A DNA stretch of 64,000 nt, from the NCBI GenBank assembly GCA_902792535.1, contig CADAZU010000004.1:1-64000 (forward strand), given 5' to 3'. This stretch comes from an uncultured Bacteroidales bacterium (GTDB lineage Bacteria; Bacteroidota; Bacteroidia; Bacteroidales; Paludibacteraceae). The notes below the pieces were generated by a model. The model was not told the origin of the DNA, did no database searches, and saw nothing but the letters and a program-made list of their open reading frames with translations. Numbering within the stretch: position 1 is the stretch's first letter; the number at the start of each line of letters is the position of its first letter. Position numbers and translations under genes: made by a program. This document shows positions 25,251-35,174 of this stretch, piece after piece.

Positions 25251-27158
25251 TTAGTCTATAGTTGTAGAATACAAGGCTTTGTCAACCTTATTTAATGGAG
25301 ATGGCATATTCCCGATATATATCATGTAGAGTTCCTTATACGTTCTCGTCATAGCGACATATAGTGCTTTGCGTGCAGATTCATCCTCTATTGGTATTGG
25401 TTGGCAGTAGGGGAGGATAACTGTCTCGAATTGCAATCCTTTTGCGCTATGGTAAGTCATAATTTTCGGATGGTTAGTCTTGAAATCCAACGTAATGAAA
25501 CTCTCCGTGCCGAATGAATACTTGCATTCAACGTAATAGCCGTCTTTTGTCAGTTCGTTATATAATTCGAACACCATTTCATTTGTCGGAAGGAATATTC
25601 CGATGTTATGGAACCGATCAGATGTAATAAGACGCTTAATCGCTTCTAATTGCGCACCCTCATTCGGATAACCGAGGAAATGAGGAATGGTTTCCTCTTT
25701 GCTCTTATATACTCGATCTTTATACGGTGGAACTTTTACACCAATATATTGTTGGGTAATTTTAGCGACACCCTTTGGTAAGCGATAGTTGTTATATAGT
25801 TGCCATGCGGTCAAACCGGTTATGTCTTCGATTGTCTCTCCCAGATAGCCTTTTTCTCTTTGAACAGGTAATGTGGGGCGATCTTCGAAATGGAAGATGG
25901 ACTGTGCTGTATCGCCAAAGAAGAAGAAACATTTGCGTGCAGCGTGCATGAATTCTAATATCTCCTCTTTGGTGAAATCCTGTATCTCATCTACGATGAT
26001 ATAATCTGCAGCAGGCATTTTTCGGTCATATTTCCACTGATGATAATAGCAGCAATGAGGCCGTAGTAGTTTATCTTTACGCCCTTCATCCATGAAACTG
26101 CGTAACGACTTTGTGTAAGCTATCAGATAAACACTATATCCGGCATCGAGCACTTGTCTTGCCTTTTTCAACGCGATGATGGACTTTCCGCTTCCGGCAC
26201 AACCGGCAACCAACATAGATTGGGTAAGATTTTCTTCAATCAGGTCATGTTGGTCTTCATCCATCTGTTCTTCTTCAATATCCCATGCTTTTGTTTCTTC
26301 GATAGGTTCGACTGATTGCAATGGCGGTGTGGAAACGGCTTCTAATTGGCGTTTAAGATCTTCTATCAACTCCAGTAATTGCTTTTTCTCTTCTGAATAT
26401 GCATTCTTTCCTTCCTCTTCTCGTCTTTCTGCTTCAAAGGCATCTCTTTGGGCTTTTAGAGCGCGCTTTTCGGCCGCATTACGGGCTTCTGTTTGAGTAT
26501 TGATAATTTCGTTCTTGCTATTGATCTGTTTTTGTGCCTCTATACTCAATTGTGCATACTTTTGTGTCGCTTCTTCTAAATCCTTCTTTAGACGTTCAAG
26601 TTCTTGCTCGTACTCGGCATGATTGATTTCTATTGGAGTAACAACGGTTTGCAGCCAGGTAAGCAGTCCATTAGTTAGGATGCCGTAATTACCCATTTTA
26701 TCTATGAACGCAGGGAGCAAGGCACTATAATTTTGTGCTTGTAGTTTAACGTTCATCTTATGACTTCCGGAGTGGTTGGCGATATTGCTGCAAATGCCAT
26801 AAGCCTCTACCAAACCATCGCAAGCCAACTCGATTGTTCTCTTGGCTCGAGATCTTTGATCTTTCGGAATACGAGCATACTTATTAGTGGCAACTAATAT
26901 CTTAGGAATGACGCTAATAAGAGCACTACTCTCTACGCTTTTACCATAATCGTGAATGTCGGTTCCGTATATTTTGTTGATTTTTCCCGATAAGAGTTCT
27001 TTGCCTTGTGTTTCTCCTACCTCTTCATACACTACAATTCGTCCTAACCATTCAATGGAAAGGCGAAGTTGGGTGAGAAACACCGAAAAGTTCCCTGCTT
27101 CATACGCATCAATGGCTAATGCATATTGTTGTTTCAATTCCGATTTAGCGTTTTCCAT
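25251..27158 (-). CDS. UvrD/Rep-like SF1 helicase with N-terminal helical domain and coiled coil
   Basis: 635 residues. Residues 1-180 are helical (RLSIEWLGRIVVYEEVG, GICSNIANHSGSHKM) and faintly recall DUF4145/HEPN-type modules found in restriction and abortive-infection proteins. About 185-280 is a coiled coil. The SF1 motor follows: GCAGSGKS with Lys325, IIVDEIQDF with Asp390/Glu391, GDTAQSIF, NNYRLP, TYHSAKGLQFE and ALYVAMTRTYKELY. All core motifs are intact. It begins 6 nt after the stop of the giant helicase gene, so the two are one transcription unit and likely one system. Confidence 0.9.
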   Translation of the reverse strand: MENAKSELKQQYALAIDAYEAGNFSVFLTQLRLSIEWLGRIVVYEEVGETQGKELLSGKINKIYGTDIHDYGKSVESSALISVIPKILVATNKYARIPKDQRSRAKRTIELACDGLVEAYGICSNIANHSGSHKMNVKLQAQNYSALLPAFIDKMGNYGILTNGLLTWLQTVVTPIEINHAEYEQELERLKKDLEEATQKYAQLSIEAQKQINSKNEIINTQTEARNAAEKRALKAQRDAFEAERREEEGKNAYSEEKKQLLELIEDLKRQLEAVSTPPLQSVEPIEETKAWDIEEEQMDEDQHDLIEENLTQSMLVAGCAGSGKSIIALKKARQVLDAGYSVYLIAYTKSLRSFMDEGRKDKLLRPHCCYYHQWKYDRKMPAADYIIVDEIQDFTKEEILEFMHAARKCFFFFGDTAQSIFHFEDRPTLPVQREKGYLGETIEDITGLTAWQLYNNYRLPKGVAKITQQYIGVKVPPYKDRVYKSKEETIPHFLGYPNEGAQLEAIKRLITSDRFHNIGIFLPTNEMVFELYNELTKDGYYVECKYSFGTESFITLDFKTNHPKIMTYHSAKGLQFETVILPYCQPIPIEDESARKALYVAMTRTYKELYMIYIGNMPSPLNKVDKALYSTTID

Positions 27159-27164
27159 AAATCT

Positions 27165-30100
27165 TTATCTTTTGCCGAACCCGGCTATTTGTACTAACAC
27201 CACGTATCCTTGTTTTCTTGCTTCTGGACACCATCTTTCTGTGAAATTAGTATTGTTCTTCGCATCGTAATCAAGGGAGTCTTGAAGTCTCCATACAAAG
27301 ACATCACTGATAAAGAACCCCCTTAGATAGGAAACACCTGTCCCTTTAATTTGTTGTTGGATGGAACTTCTGGAGGATAGCCTTCCTATATATTTTTGGT
27401 CATGAACAATATACAGATTGCCGTATTGGTCTGATTTCAGTATAACCTCATCATCTTTCTTTACGGAATCCCAAATGTATTGATTATATCTAAAGTTTTC
27501 AATAAGAGCAGGATAGGATAGGTAATAATTACCGAGATTAGCCTCTTTTTCCGTCACTCCTAATCTTGAATCCTCAACGGCAGGGAAGAGCCTGTATTTC
27601 TCAATAGCTTTCTCGCGTTTCCATTTATAGACATGCAGATATTTCTTTGCACGCGTATATGCTACAAACAGCAAACGGCGTTCCTCGTCAATATCAGCCT
27701 TGTCGTCTGCTTCTGCATAATCTCCTTCGTCAAACTCACGATGTGCCACTAATGGCAGACTTGCTGTAGATGGCGTTATCATCACGGCATCAAACTCCAA
27801 TCCCTTTACTTTGTGCATGGTGGTTAAGATGAGTGATATATTATCATCTTTAATCAACCGTTCTTCCTTGTATCGGTCATAAATCTTGTATATCTGACCA
27901 CTATCATCCCTACCTGCTATGTCTTGCACTTCGTCCGCCATCTCTGCATAGGTATGAGAGTTTTCTTCGGAACGAATGGAATCCAGATAATTCAAGATAA
28001 GAGTATAGCATATATCCAGATATTCTTGATCCCACTTTGGATGCTGCTGCATCAAACCGGTAATGTATTTTCGTAATTCATTTTGCGTTGTATCATCGAT
28101 GATGATGATGGGTTGTTTGGCTTGATCACGCAAATACTTCAAAACATGGAATATCTCTCGCTCACGCCATAGTTCACTATTGTTCGCTCCTTGAATACGA
28201 ATACGGATATCCGAATCAATACGCTTTTTAATTTGTGCGTAACCACGATAGACCTCATTATTCTTTCGGAAGAAGACCGCAATGGATGATATATGCCGAT
28301 GTGCTATGCCTGTTCTATTCTCCTCACGCGCCCACTGAATAAGTTTAAGAATATCATCCGACCATTTGCTTGCGTTTGGTTGAGTGCAATCAGTGATTTC
28401 TACGTATGGTGTTTGAGGCTCGTGCTCCATCAACGAACTATCGGAGATTGGCATGTTTTGATCTGCCGGTAAGAACTCTTTTGCAGCATCCAATATCTTC
28501 TGATAAGAACGATAATTCGTGAACATGGTCATCTGCTGCGGATGTAGTCTTTCATCCAATGCGTCATAGTAGGGGTGTGGTGACAAACTCTGCGCATATT
28601 GTTCCGGCGTTCCGTAGAATGGTTTTTCCACGCGGTCAAACCCATAAATACTCTGATTGATGTCTCCAATAGTAAAGAGTCTGGCGGCTGGGTATAAGTC
28701 TAACAGACGGAAGAGTATATTAAGACGGTTTTGAGTAATGTCTTGGAACTCATCCACCATGATATAGCGTATACCTGGGAACATGGTTTTGAAGCCGTTG
28801 CGCGGTTTCTGTAAATGCTCAAAGAACATTCTTTCCCATTCCTCAGGGGGTACATTGTCTAATTTCGTTCCCATAACAATCTTAGCCAATGCGTGGAACG
28901 TGTGTACATGCAATTGATGAGCCACTCGACTCATACCTAACTTAACAAACAAACTATCCAACCGGTTGCGCAGTTCCGCAACCACAGCGCGGTTGTATGC
29001 CAGCACCAAGATCTGTCTTGGGTTCACAGCTTCGCGATAGATCAACTTCGCGCACCTCAAAGTAAGCACGTATGTTTTTCCGGAACCCGGACCGGCTAAC
29101 ACATTGACATTTTCTGTCTTGTCGGCACGATAGATGGCTTTCTGTTCCTCGTTATTCTCCAGTTTCGCCTCCTCTTTGCGCAACACTTCCTCTTTCAATT
29201 GGGAGATGATATTGGAATTTTCGGGAACATAGTCACCAATCAGTTCCATAAATTCGCTGTAGTTACGGCACAGGAAATAGCGGTGGATATATTCTGCTTG
29301 CTTCTCATGCTCAAGCACGGAGAATATATTCATAGCCGCAAGACGGATATTTTTCAGTCGCTGTTGCTCATCGAAATCTTCACGTATTGCTTTGATAGGA
29401 CTATTGGCGGCTTCTCCGGTATCCCATTTCTCCATCGTCTTGGGTGTCGTATATACTTCGACACCGGTTTGTATAATAGGAGAGTTATCGGTATAAGACA
29501 AGATTTTCAGTGTGGTAAGTATTTTGTCAAAATAGGCAAAACCTTTGCCATGAGAAGCATCCAAATTGTTATCTAACAAAGCCTCAGACCACTCAAAAGC
29601 ATTTTCGCTATGGTTCGCAACATATTTCAGCCATTCTAAACAATCATTCTCAAATGTATCTACATACGAACGCCAGTCCTTTTGAACGGTAATCATATCG
29701 CAGACACCTTCTTCTTTCTTGATTGTCTGATGTCTAACGGCAGGTATGAAATCCAAAATAGAGAAGATACGATATCCGGCTCTTGTCCGAATGTTTTTAG
29801 CAAATGTCTCTGCCTTGGTAACTGCGCCTTTAGGCGCGGACGAATTATTTTTCCAAGGCATATATTGGATTTCTTCTACGGTCTTATCCTTCTTTGTCTT
29901 TCTCTCAACGACAAGATCATAATGCACGTCATCCAGCAAGTGCTCGCAAATGTTTTTGCGTTCTTCCGGTCCGATGATACGTTCTTCGTTCATTTTGCAC
30001 CCAGCCAGCAGCTCTCGAACGCCATTCATCACTATATGAAGCGCAAAGATATTCTTATTCTTTTCAATCATATAGTTTGTCTCAAGGAATCGGCGAGGGC

Positions 30101-33100
30101 GAACCGAGCATCGCATGGTGTCATTCAGGCTGAGAAGATTCCGTTTCTGGCAGTCTATCAGGGCATCAAAAATCTTCGGGGTGGACATCCTGAGCGTATT
30201 CTTCATCTGAAGGATGGACACTAACGATGGAGTTTTCAATTCTGGAACATGATTTTTGATATAATGCCATACTTTCTCTGTCGCAGGATTGACTTTTGGC
30301 GGGTTATAGTAATAAGTCCTCTCTGGTTGAATATCCCCATCGCTATAGCGAGTCACATCAAGATAGGCTTGCCCGATATATTTTAGTTGGAAATATCCGA
30401 TATGTTCCAACCAGTGAAGTGCTAATTTGGCAGCAGTGGTATCGGATACATCCACCGCATCTTCTTTCTGCCAGAAGGAATAGGGAAGAATGATGGGTTT
30501 CGATTTTGTCTTCTCAATAGATTGGAAGCGCTTGATGAAATCAATAGCAGCTTTGCGAGCGCTTTTCAAATCAGACCAACTCAGCAAACTGAGCATCAGG
30601 AGGTCTTTTAGTTTTGCAAAGTCTTCTGCTGATACCATACATATGGCGGGTATTTGATGCCCTTCTGAAAAAGCATCTTCATACATCTTCTGATCACGAC
30701 CGGCACGTCCTACTTCCTGGAGGAAATCTTCCATTACGGAAGGAGGACTGTAGTGGACAACGTAGTGAATATTTGGTATATCCATACCCATTCCGAACGC
30801 CTTTGTTGAGCATAAGATGTAATATCCGTCCTTGCCTCCGTTTTTGAATTGAGTATAGATATCGTTGCGTTGTTCCGAATCCAATCCGGCATGGAAATAA
30901 CCTATGTGACCGCTACAGCCGGATAGCAGCGGAATGGAGGAATTGGCACAAATCTCTTCAATGGAGTCTGCTGTTTCTTCGCATTGCTTATGCGTTCGGC
31001 AGAATACAATCATACGGCTCTTATTGAAGTCGATTTGTTTCTCTTGAATGAAATCTACAATGGATTGTACGCGAGAAGCATCCTCTTGAACGCAGTTTTT
31101 AAACTCAATGCCGATATGGCTACGAATCGGATTATAGTCCTCCGGTGCTTGTCCGTATCGATGTATATCCGGCACAAATTTGCTGATATCATCACGAACT
31201 TGGGATGTGATGGTTGCGGAGAAGAAAGCAAGAGTGAATGGGTATTGTTGCTTCAACTCCATACATGTAGTCAGCGCATTTCTATAATCGGGTCGAAAAT
31301 CCTGTCCCCATTGAGATATACAGTGTGCCTCATCAAAGATAACATACTCCAAGCCGTTATCCATTTTGAGGCGCTGCTCTAATACATCAATGAACGACCG
31401 AACACGGAATCGTTCTGGAGTAACATAGAGCAATGCGATTTCACCGCTTGCAATACGGCGGTAGATCTGTTGTACTTCCGCATACAATCTGTCGCCGCTT
31501 AAGTAATCGACATTATTGAAGAATCCTCTCTTGTCTTGCAATTCCTCAACTTGGTCTTGCATCAGTGCCTTAAGTGGAGTAATAACCAAACTCAACTTGC
31601 GAGTATAGGAGGAGCGATAGATAGCCGGTCCTTGGAATAGAACGGACTTACCACCACCGGTTGGAATCGAAACAATGCAGTCTTCTTTGCGTGCTAAGAT
31701 GTGCGGAAGGATTTCTGCTTGATAGGGATACCAATCTTTTCCTTCGTCTAAGAAAGCATTTTTGATGATATCCATCGCCTCCTCTATGTGGATGTCGAAC
31801 TCTTTTGTTTGTCCGTCGTCGAAGAATTCCGTTGCCTCTTCAATGGCCTGTTTATATGTCTCTTCTCCTTCCCATGGCTGAACGGTCATGCTTGCGCATT
31901 GACACAAATCGGCGATGTCATTATATTCGTCCAATGATGGCTCCAAAATATAGAATTTGGAATCTCTGCTGTTAGCAGACATCAGCGAATAGTAGTGCTC
32001 AAATATCGGCCATTCTGCTAATATACATTGCTTCGCTGTCGAACCTATGCTCCGCTCATCCGGTTCTGCAGCTTCAATATCTTCAATATCGTCTTTGAAA
32101 GGCAATGTGCGCCACATTAACTTGTAGCGATCAACATCCATATTATCCCAGATGTAGCAATAAGACTTATCCGTTCTGTATTCACCAATAGTATTCACGA
32201 ACTCGTCTTTGCTCACAATGATTAACCCATTGGGATGGTTATAGATGTGCTCTAATTTGCGGAACGCAGTCCCTTCCTCCGGAATATAGAAACCTAATGA
32301 GGTGGCATAATGAGTAAGGGCTTCTTGTTCGTCCAAATCGTTGACTACATAGATAATCGGAGTGTCCGGATTGTCGTTATGCACGCGTTGCAATAGAGCA
32401 AATTGGTATGTCCAGTACTTTGTTCGTTGGGTCGTCTTGGGCGTCATACGGTAGGTGGACGCGTCGAAATCCGATTTGTGCTCAGTGCTGACAAAGATGA
32501 TTTTTTCTTTGTCCATCTGTTCGTTCGCGAACTGCCAATCGATGACCTCTGGAGTTACATCGAAATGTTTTAAAAACTCTCCTCGATATATCTGATACTC
32601 GTAGTTGTGATACAACACTATACGTCCGTCTGCCATGCGTTCTGCCCATACATTAGCTGTATGAGAGGGGCGCTCTAATCCGAGCTTGACTATTTCCGCA
32701 TCTGGCACGTGACAATAGTTTACAGAAGCCATCATCAATGGCAGTTTGCTGCGGCCTATAAGCGAAGAGAAACTATAGGGTTCGCCCAATTGGCACTTGT
32801 GCGTGCGGTCTTGCATCTCGGAACCGATGATGTAGATGTGTTGATAATCCTGTTGTTGGATATGTTCTTCTCCAAAGGCATCTATATCAATACAGTCAGT
32901 ATGACTTTGTGGTTCTCGTGCGCAATCCGCAAGAATCGATAAATCTATTTGTGCCAAGCCTCGGATTTGTTCCTCCTTGTTCTCTTTCTTTTGAGAACGA
33001 ACATATTGTGGAATGTTCGCTATGATTGGAGTCTCAGAGCATTGTATGAATCGCCGCAATACGCATTTCTGGAATGTCGTTAAATCGGTATTGCTTTCTA

Positions 33101-35096
33101 CCAATTGTCGATCAATCGCTTGCCATCGGACAGAATTGTCATGTTTAGGGAACGATAGAGAAATGTATTGTGCGATACGCGGCCATAGATCCTTGGGTGC
33201 TATCAGTAATGTCTGTTCTGCTTCAGGGAGAGCATTGATACCTTGCAATGCTTCAATAAGAGAATCTTCTGGGCTGATTAGTTCTTGGAAGAACTGCACA
33301 TCGTTAGCAGCTTCTTCTGCAAACAGAACTTCATATTCCGGCTTTTGTAAGGCTTGAATGATTGCTTCTGTTTCCTTTGGCAAGAAGTCCTTTAATCCCT
33401 CGCACAATTGTTTGTCTTTAGACAAACGATATAACTGATTCCAGAACAGTTTATTGGTCAGTTCTGTATCAGCCAAAGCATTATGTTCGGTGTGCAAAGA
33501 GTACGCGTAGCGACAGGGGTTTAATAGAATCTCCATCTCGAGAGTGTCCCATATAAACGCATCTGTCTCAAAGCCTTTCTTCTCCAAAATAGGCAGATCC
33601 CAAACGCGGATGTTATGCCCTACAATGATAGGTACATCGGATATGCGACGACCTAAAACCCGTAATTGCTTCTCTCCGCTATAGGAACGGAAATTGTCCT
33701 CGGTATTAAAGGCAAACTCTGTAATTTCTGTGCCGTCACTCTCGAGGTCAAACACGATATAAGGCATATTCGCCTTTTCTTCGTTCCACCTCTCTTCTAT
33801 AAGACGACGGTGTAATTCGCTTCCCTGAAGATGTTTGAAAACAATGCGCTCAAAGTCCTCGTTCGGCAATAAACGCAAACGCGCCTCTTGCTCCGAAGTG
33901 GGCAATGTTTGAATAGCTTCGGCTATATTGGCATCTCTCGTGTCAAGATCTTGTAAACCATCCAGCGCCGATACATCTCCGTATCGTGCAAAGAGAATAT
34001 AACGTAATTTATGATAGTAGCGAGTTGGAATCTCAATGTTTGGATTGAGGTCACGCAAATGTAAAAACTTATCTACCTCATCTTGCTCTAAGTGCTTTTG
34101 AGCAACGGCTTCTTGCCATAATGCAAAAGCTGCGGTATACGTCCCTTCATAAGCTTTTGCAACTTCCTGAGCCACGACCTCAAAGACGGAAGGATGATTT
34201 AAATATTCATTGATGAATTGCTTCTGCCTTTCTGGACTATCCTTTAGAGTATCCACTAATCCCAGCAACGTGTCCCACAGCCCATAGCCGCTCGTGAGAG
34301 TAATCAAACGCCCTAAAACATTGTGGATATTTCGCGATTCGCCACTTCTTGTCGCACCTATGATATCTGCGTAATGCCCAATATAACGCAAAGCGATTTT
34401 CCAATTGATTTGTGTGTTCCGGTTAAGAGTCTTTACCGCATCAATGATTCTCGATTTGCTATTATATTTGAAAGAAACAATCGAAGAGTCTGTGGGAGTG
34501 GAATCGCTTTTAATGTTGTCTCGTGTGAACCGAATCGTCTGTTGTGGACACAAATCATTAGTTCCTATGAAACCAAAGTAGTTTTTCCAATCATCATAGA
34601 AATGAACAATACCGATATACTCTATATTGGTATCTGAATCAAGAAGAATATCGTCAAAATGGAATTTCTGAGGCCTTGACTTCCCAAATTGCTTTTTCAA
34701 CGCATCATATTGCTCATCGGTTAATCGAGATGTCGGTTCTTCGACAATAGGCATTCCGCTTAGAGCAAGAAATTCCACTATAGTAGCCCATTGTTGATTA
34801 AAGTACCGACATGCTTTTATGAGTTTCATCCCTTTAGGAGCCTCCGCTTCAGTACGGGGTACTTCTACGTTGTCCTCTTTCTTCTCTGTTTCTTGTTGAA
34901 TTTGCGGACGTGGAGTCCTGGGTTCGTGCTGAAGTTGGAAGAACAGGATAGGGTCTATCTGTTTAATCTCGCTGGGAGTCAAGGGCTGGTCGGGAGATTT
35001 AGTGAATGCATAACCCTTGGAATGGAGATAGGCTATTATCTCATGGGAAGTGGATTCCTTCAATTCTGCTATGTCATTCAGTGTATACTCTTTCAT
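27165..35096 (-). CDS. Giant 2643-residue exonuclease-RecQ-UvrD fusion helicase
   Basis: Domains in order: an IF2_N-like small helical module (about 1-50); a cold-shock-like fold (about 155-230, EYIGIVHFYDDWKNYFGFIG); helical region; DEDDh exonuclease with Asp450, Glu452, HN at 494-495, Asp500, and HNALAD (His538, Asp543); a segment resembling a DinG C-terminal half without Walker A (about 740-1080); RecQ motor with PTGGGKS (Lys1150), DEAH (1255-1258), VGRAGRD near 1460, winged helix but no zinc cysteines; and a UvrD motor with GPGSGKT (Lys2007), VDEFQD (Asp2115), GDINQSIYGFD, TMHKVKGLEFD and FVAYTRAKKYLHVY. All three catalytic cores look intact. It leads an operon with an SF1 helicase. Probably DNA repair or anti-phage; role not proven. 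Confidence 0.93.
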   Translation of the reverse strand: MKEYTLNDIAELKESTSHEIIAYLHSKGYAFTKSPDQPLTPSEIKQIDPILFFQLQHEPRTPRPQIQQETEKKEDNVEVPRTEAEAPKGMKLIKACRYFNQQWATIVEFLALSGMPIVEEPTSRLTDEQYDALKKQFGKSRPQKFHFDDILLDSDTNIEYIGIVHFYDDWKNYFGFIGTNDLCPQQTIRFTRDNIKSDSTPTDSSIVSFKYNSKSRIIDAVKTLNRNTQINWKIALRYIGHYADIIGATRSGESRNIHNVLGRLITLTSGYGLWDTLLGLVDTLKDSPERQKQFINEYLNHPSVFEVVAQEVAKAYEGTYTAAFALWQEAVAQKHLEQDEVDKFLHLRDLNPNIEIPTRYYHKLRYILFARYGDVSALDGLQDLDTRDANIAEAIQTLPTSEQEARLRLLPNEDFERIVFKHLQGSELHRRLIEERWNEEKANMPYIVFDLESDGTEITEFAFNTEDNFRSYSGEKQLRVLGRRISDVPIIVGHNIRVWDLPILEKKGFETDAFIWDTLEMEILLNPCRYAYSLHTEHNALADTELTNKLFWNQLYRLSKDKQLCEGLKDFLPKETEAIIQALQKPEYEVLFAEEAANDVQFFQELISPEDSLIEALQGINALPEAEQTLLIAPKDLWPRIAQYISLSFPKHDNSVRWQAIDRQLVESNTDLTTFQKCVLRRFIQCSETPIIANIPQYVRSQKKENKEEQIRGLAQIDLSILADCAREPQSHTDCIDIDAFGEEHIQQQDYQHIYIIGSEMQDRTHKCQLGEPYSFSSLIGRSKLPLMMASVNYCHVPDAEIVKLGLERPSHTANVWAERMADGRIVLYHNYEYQIYRGEFLKHFDVTPEVIDWQFANEQMDKEKIIFVSTEHKSDFDASTYRMTPKTTQRTKYWTYQFALLQRVHNDNPDTPIIYVVNDLDEQEALTHYATSLGFYIPEEGTAFRKLEHIYNHPNGLIIVSKDEFVNTIGEYRTDKSYCYIWDNMDVDRYKLMWRTLPFKDDIEDIEAAEPDERSIGSTAKQCILAEWPIFEHYYSLMSANSRDSKFYILEPSLDEYNDIADLCQCASMTVQPWEGEETYKQAIEEATEFFDDGQTKEFDIHIEEAMDIIKNAFLDEGKDWYPYQAEILPHILARKEDCIVSIPTGGGKSVLFQGPAIYRSSYTRKLSLVITPLKALMQDQVEELQDKRGFFNNVDYLSGDRLYAEVQQIYRRIASGEIALLYVTPERFRVRSFIDVLEQRLKMDNGLEYVIFDEAHCISQWGQDFRPDYRNALTTCMELKQQYPFTLAFFSATITSQVRDDISKFVPDIHRYGQAPEDYNPIRSHIGIEFKNCVQEDASRVQSIVDFIQEKQIDFNKSRMIVFCRTHKQCEETADSIEEICANSSIPLLSGCSGHIGYFHAGLDSEQRNDIYTQFKNGGKDGYYILCSTKAFGMGMDIPNIHYVVHYSPPSVMEDFLQEVGRAGRDQKMYEDAFSEGHQIPAICMVSAEDFAKLKDLLMLSLLSWSDLKSARKAAIDFIKRFQSIEKTKSKPIILPYSFWQKEDAVDVSDTTAAKLALHWLEHIGYFQLKYIGQAYLDVTRYSDGDIQPERTYYYNPPKVNPATEKVWHYIKNHVPELKTPSLVSILQMKNTLRMSTPKIFDALIDCQKRNLLSLNDTMRCSVRPRRFLETNYMIEKNKNIFALHIVMNGVRELLAGCKMNEERIIGPEERKNICEHLLDDVHYDLVVERKTKKDKTVEEIQYMPWKNNSSAPKGAVTKAETFAKNIRTRAGYRIFSILDFIPAVRHQTIKKEEGVCDMITVQKDWRSYVDTFENDCLEWLKYVANHSENAFEWSEALLDNNLDASHGKGFAYFDKILTTLKILSYTDNSPIIQTGVEVYTTPKTMEKWDTGEAANSPIKAIREDFDEQQRLKNIRLAAMNIFSVLEHEKQAEYIHRYFLCRNYSEFMELIGDYVPENSNIISQLKEEVLRKEEAKLENNEEQKAIYRADKTENVNVLAGPGSGKTYVLTLRCAKLIYREAVNPRQILVLAYNRAVVAELRNRLDSLFVKLGMSRVAHQLHVHTFHALAKIVMGTKLDNVPPEEWERMFFEHLQKPRNGFKTMFPGIRYIMVDEFQDITQNRLNILFRLLDLYPAARLFTIGDINQSIYGFDRVEKPFYGTPEQYAQSLSPHPYYDALDERLHPQQMTMFTNYRSYQKILDAAKEFLPADQNMPISDSSLMEHEPQTPYVEITDCTQPNASKWSDDILKLIQWAREENRTGIAHRHISSIAVFFRKNNEVYRGYAQIKKRIDSDIRIRIQGANNSELWREREIFHVLKYLRDQAKQPIIIIDDTTQNELRKYITGLMQQHPKWDQEYLDICYTLILNYLDSIRSEENSHTYAEMADEVQDIAGRDDSGQIYKIYDRYKEERLIKDDNISLILTTMHKVKGLEFDAVMITPSTASLPLVAHREFDEGDYAEADDKADIDEERRLLFVAYTRAKKYLHVYKWKREKAIEKYRLFPAVEDSRLGVTEKEANLGNYYLSYPALIENFRYNQYIWDSVKKDDEVILKSDQYGNLYIVHDQKYIGRLSSRSSIQQQIKGTGVSYLRGFFISDVFVWRLQDSLDYDAKNNTNFTERWCPEARKQGYVVLVQIAGFGKR

Positions 35097-35174
35097 GGTA
35101 TGTAAAAAACTATATGTTTTGTTAATCTATTTGCACTACGAATATAAATCATGCATTTTTGCCCAAAATGTAGT

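Noticed and set aside
27165..35096. Giant helicase frame as an artefact of two or three merged genes
   Set aside because: The frame is open throughout, domain borders fall within uninterrupted sequence, and no ribosome-binding site stands at the internal borders.
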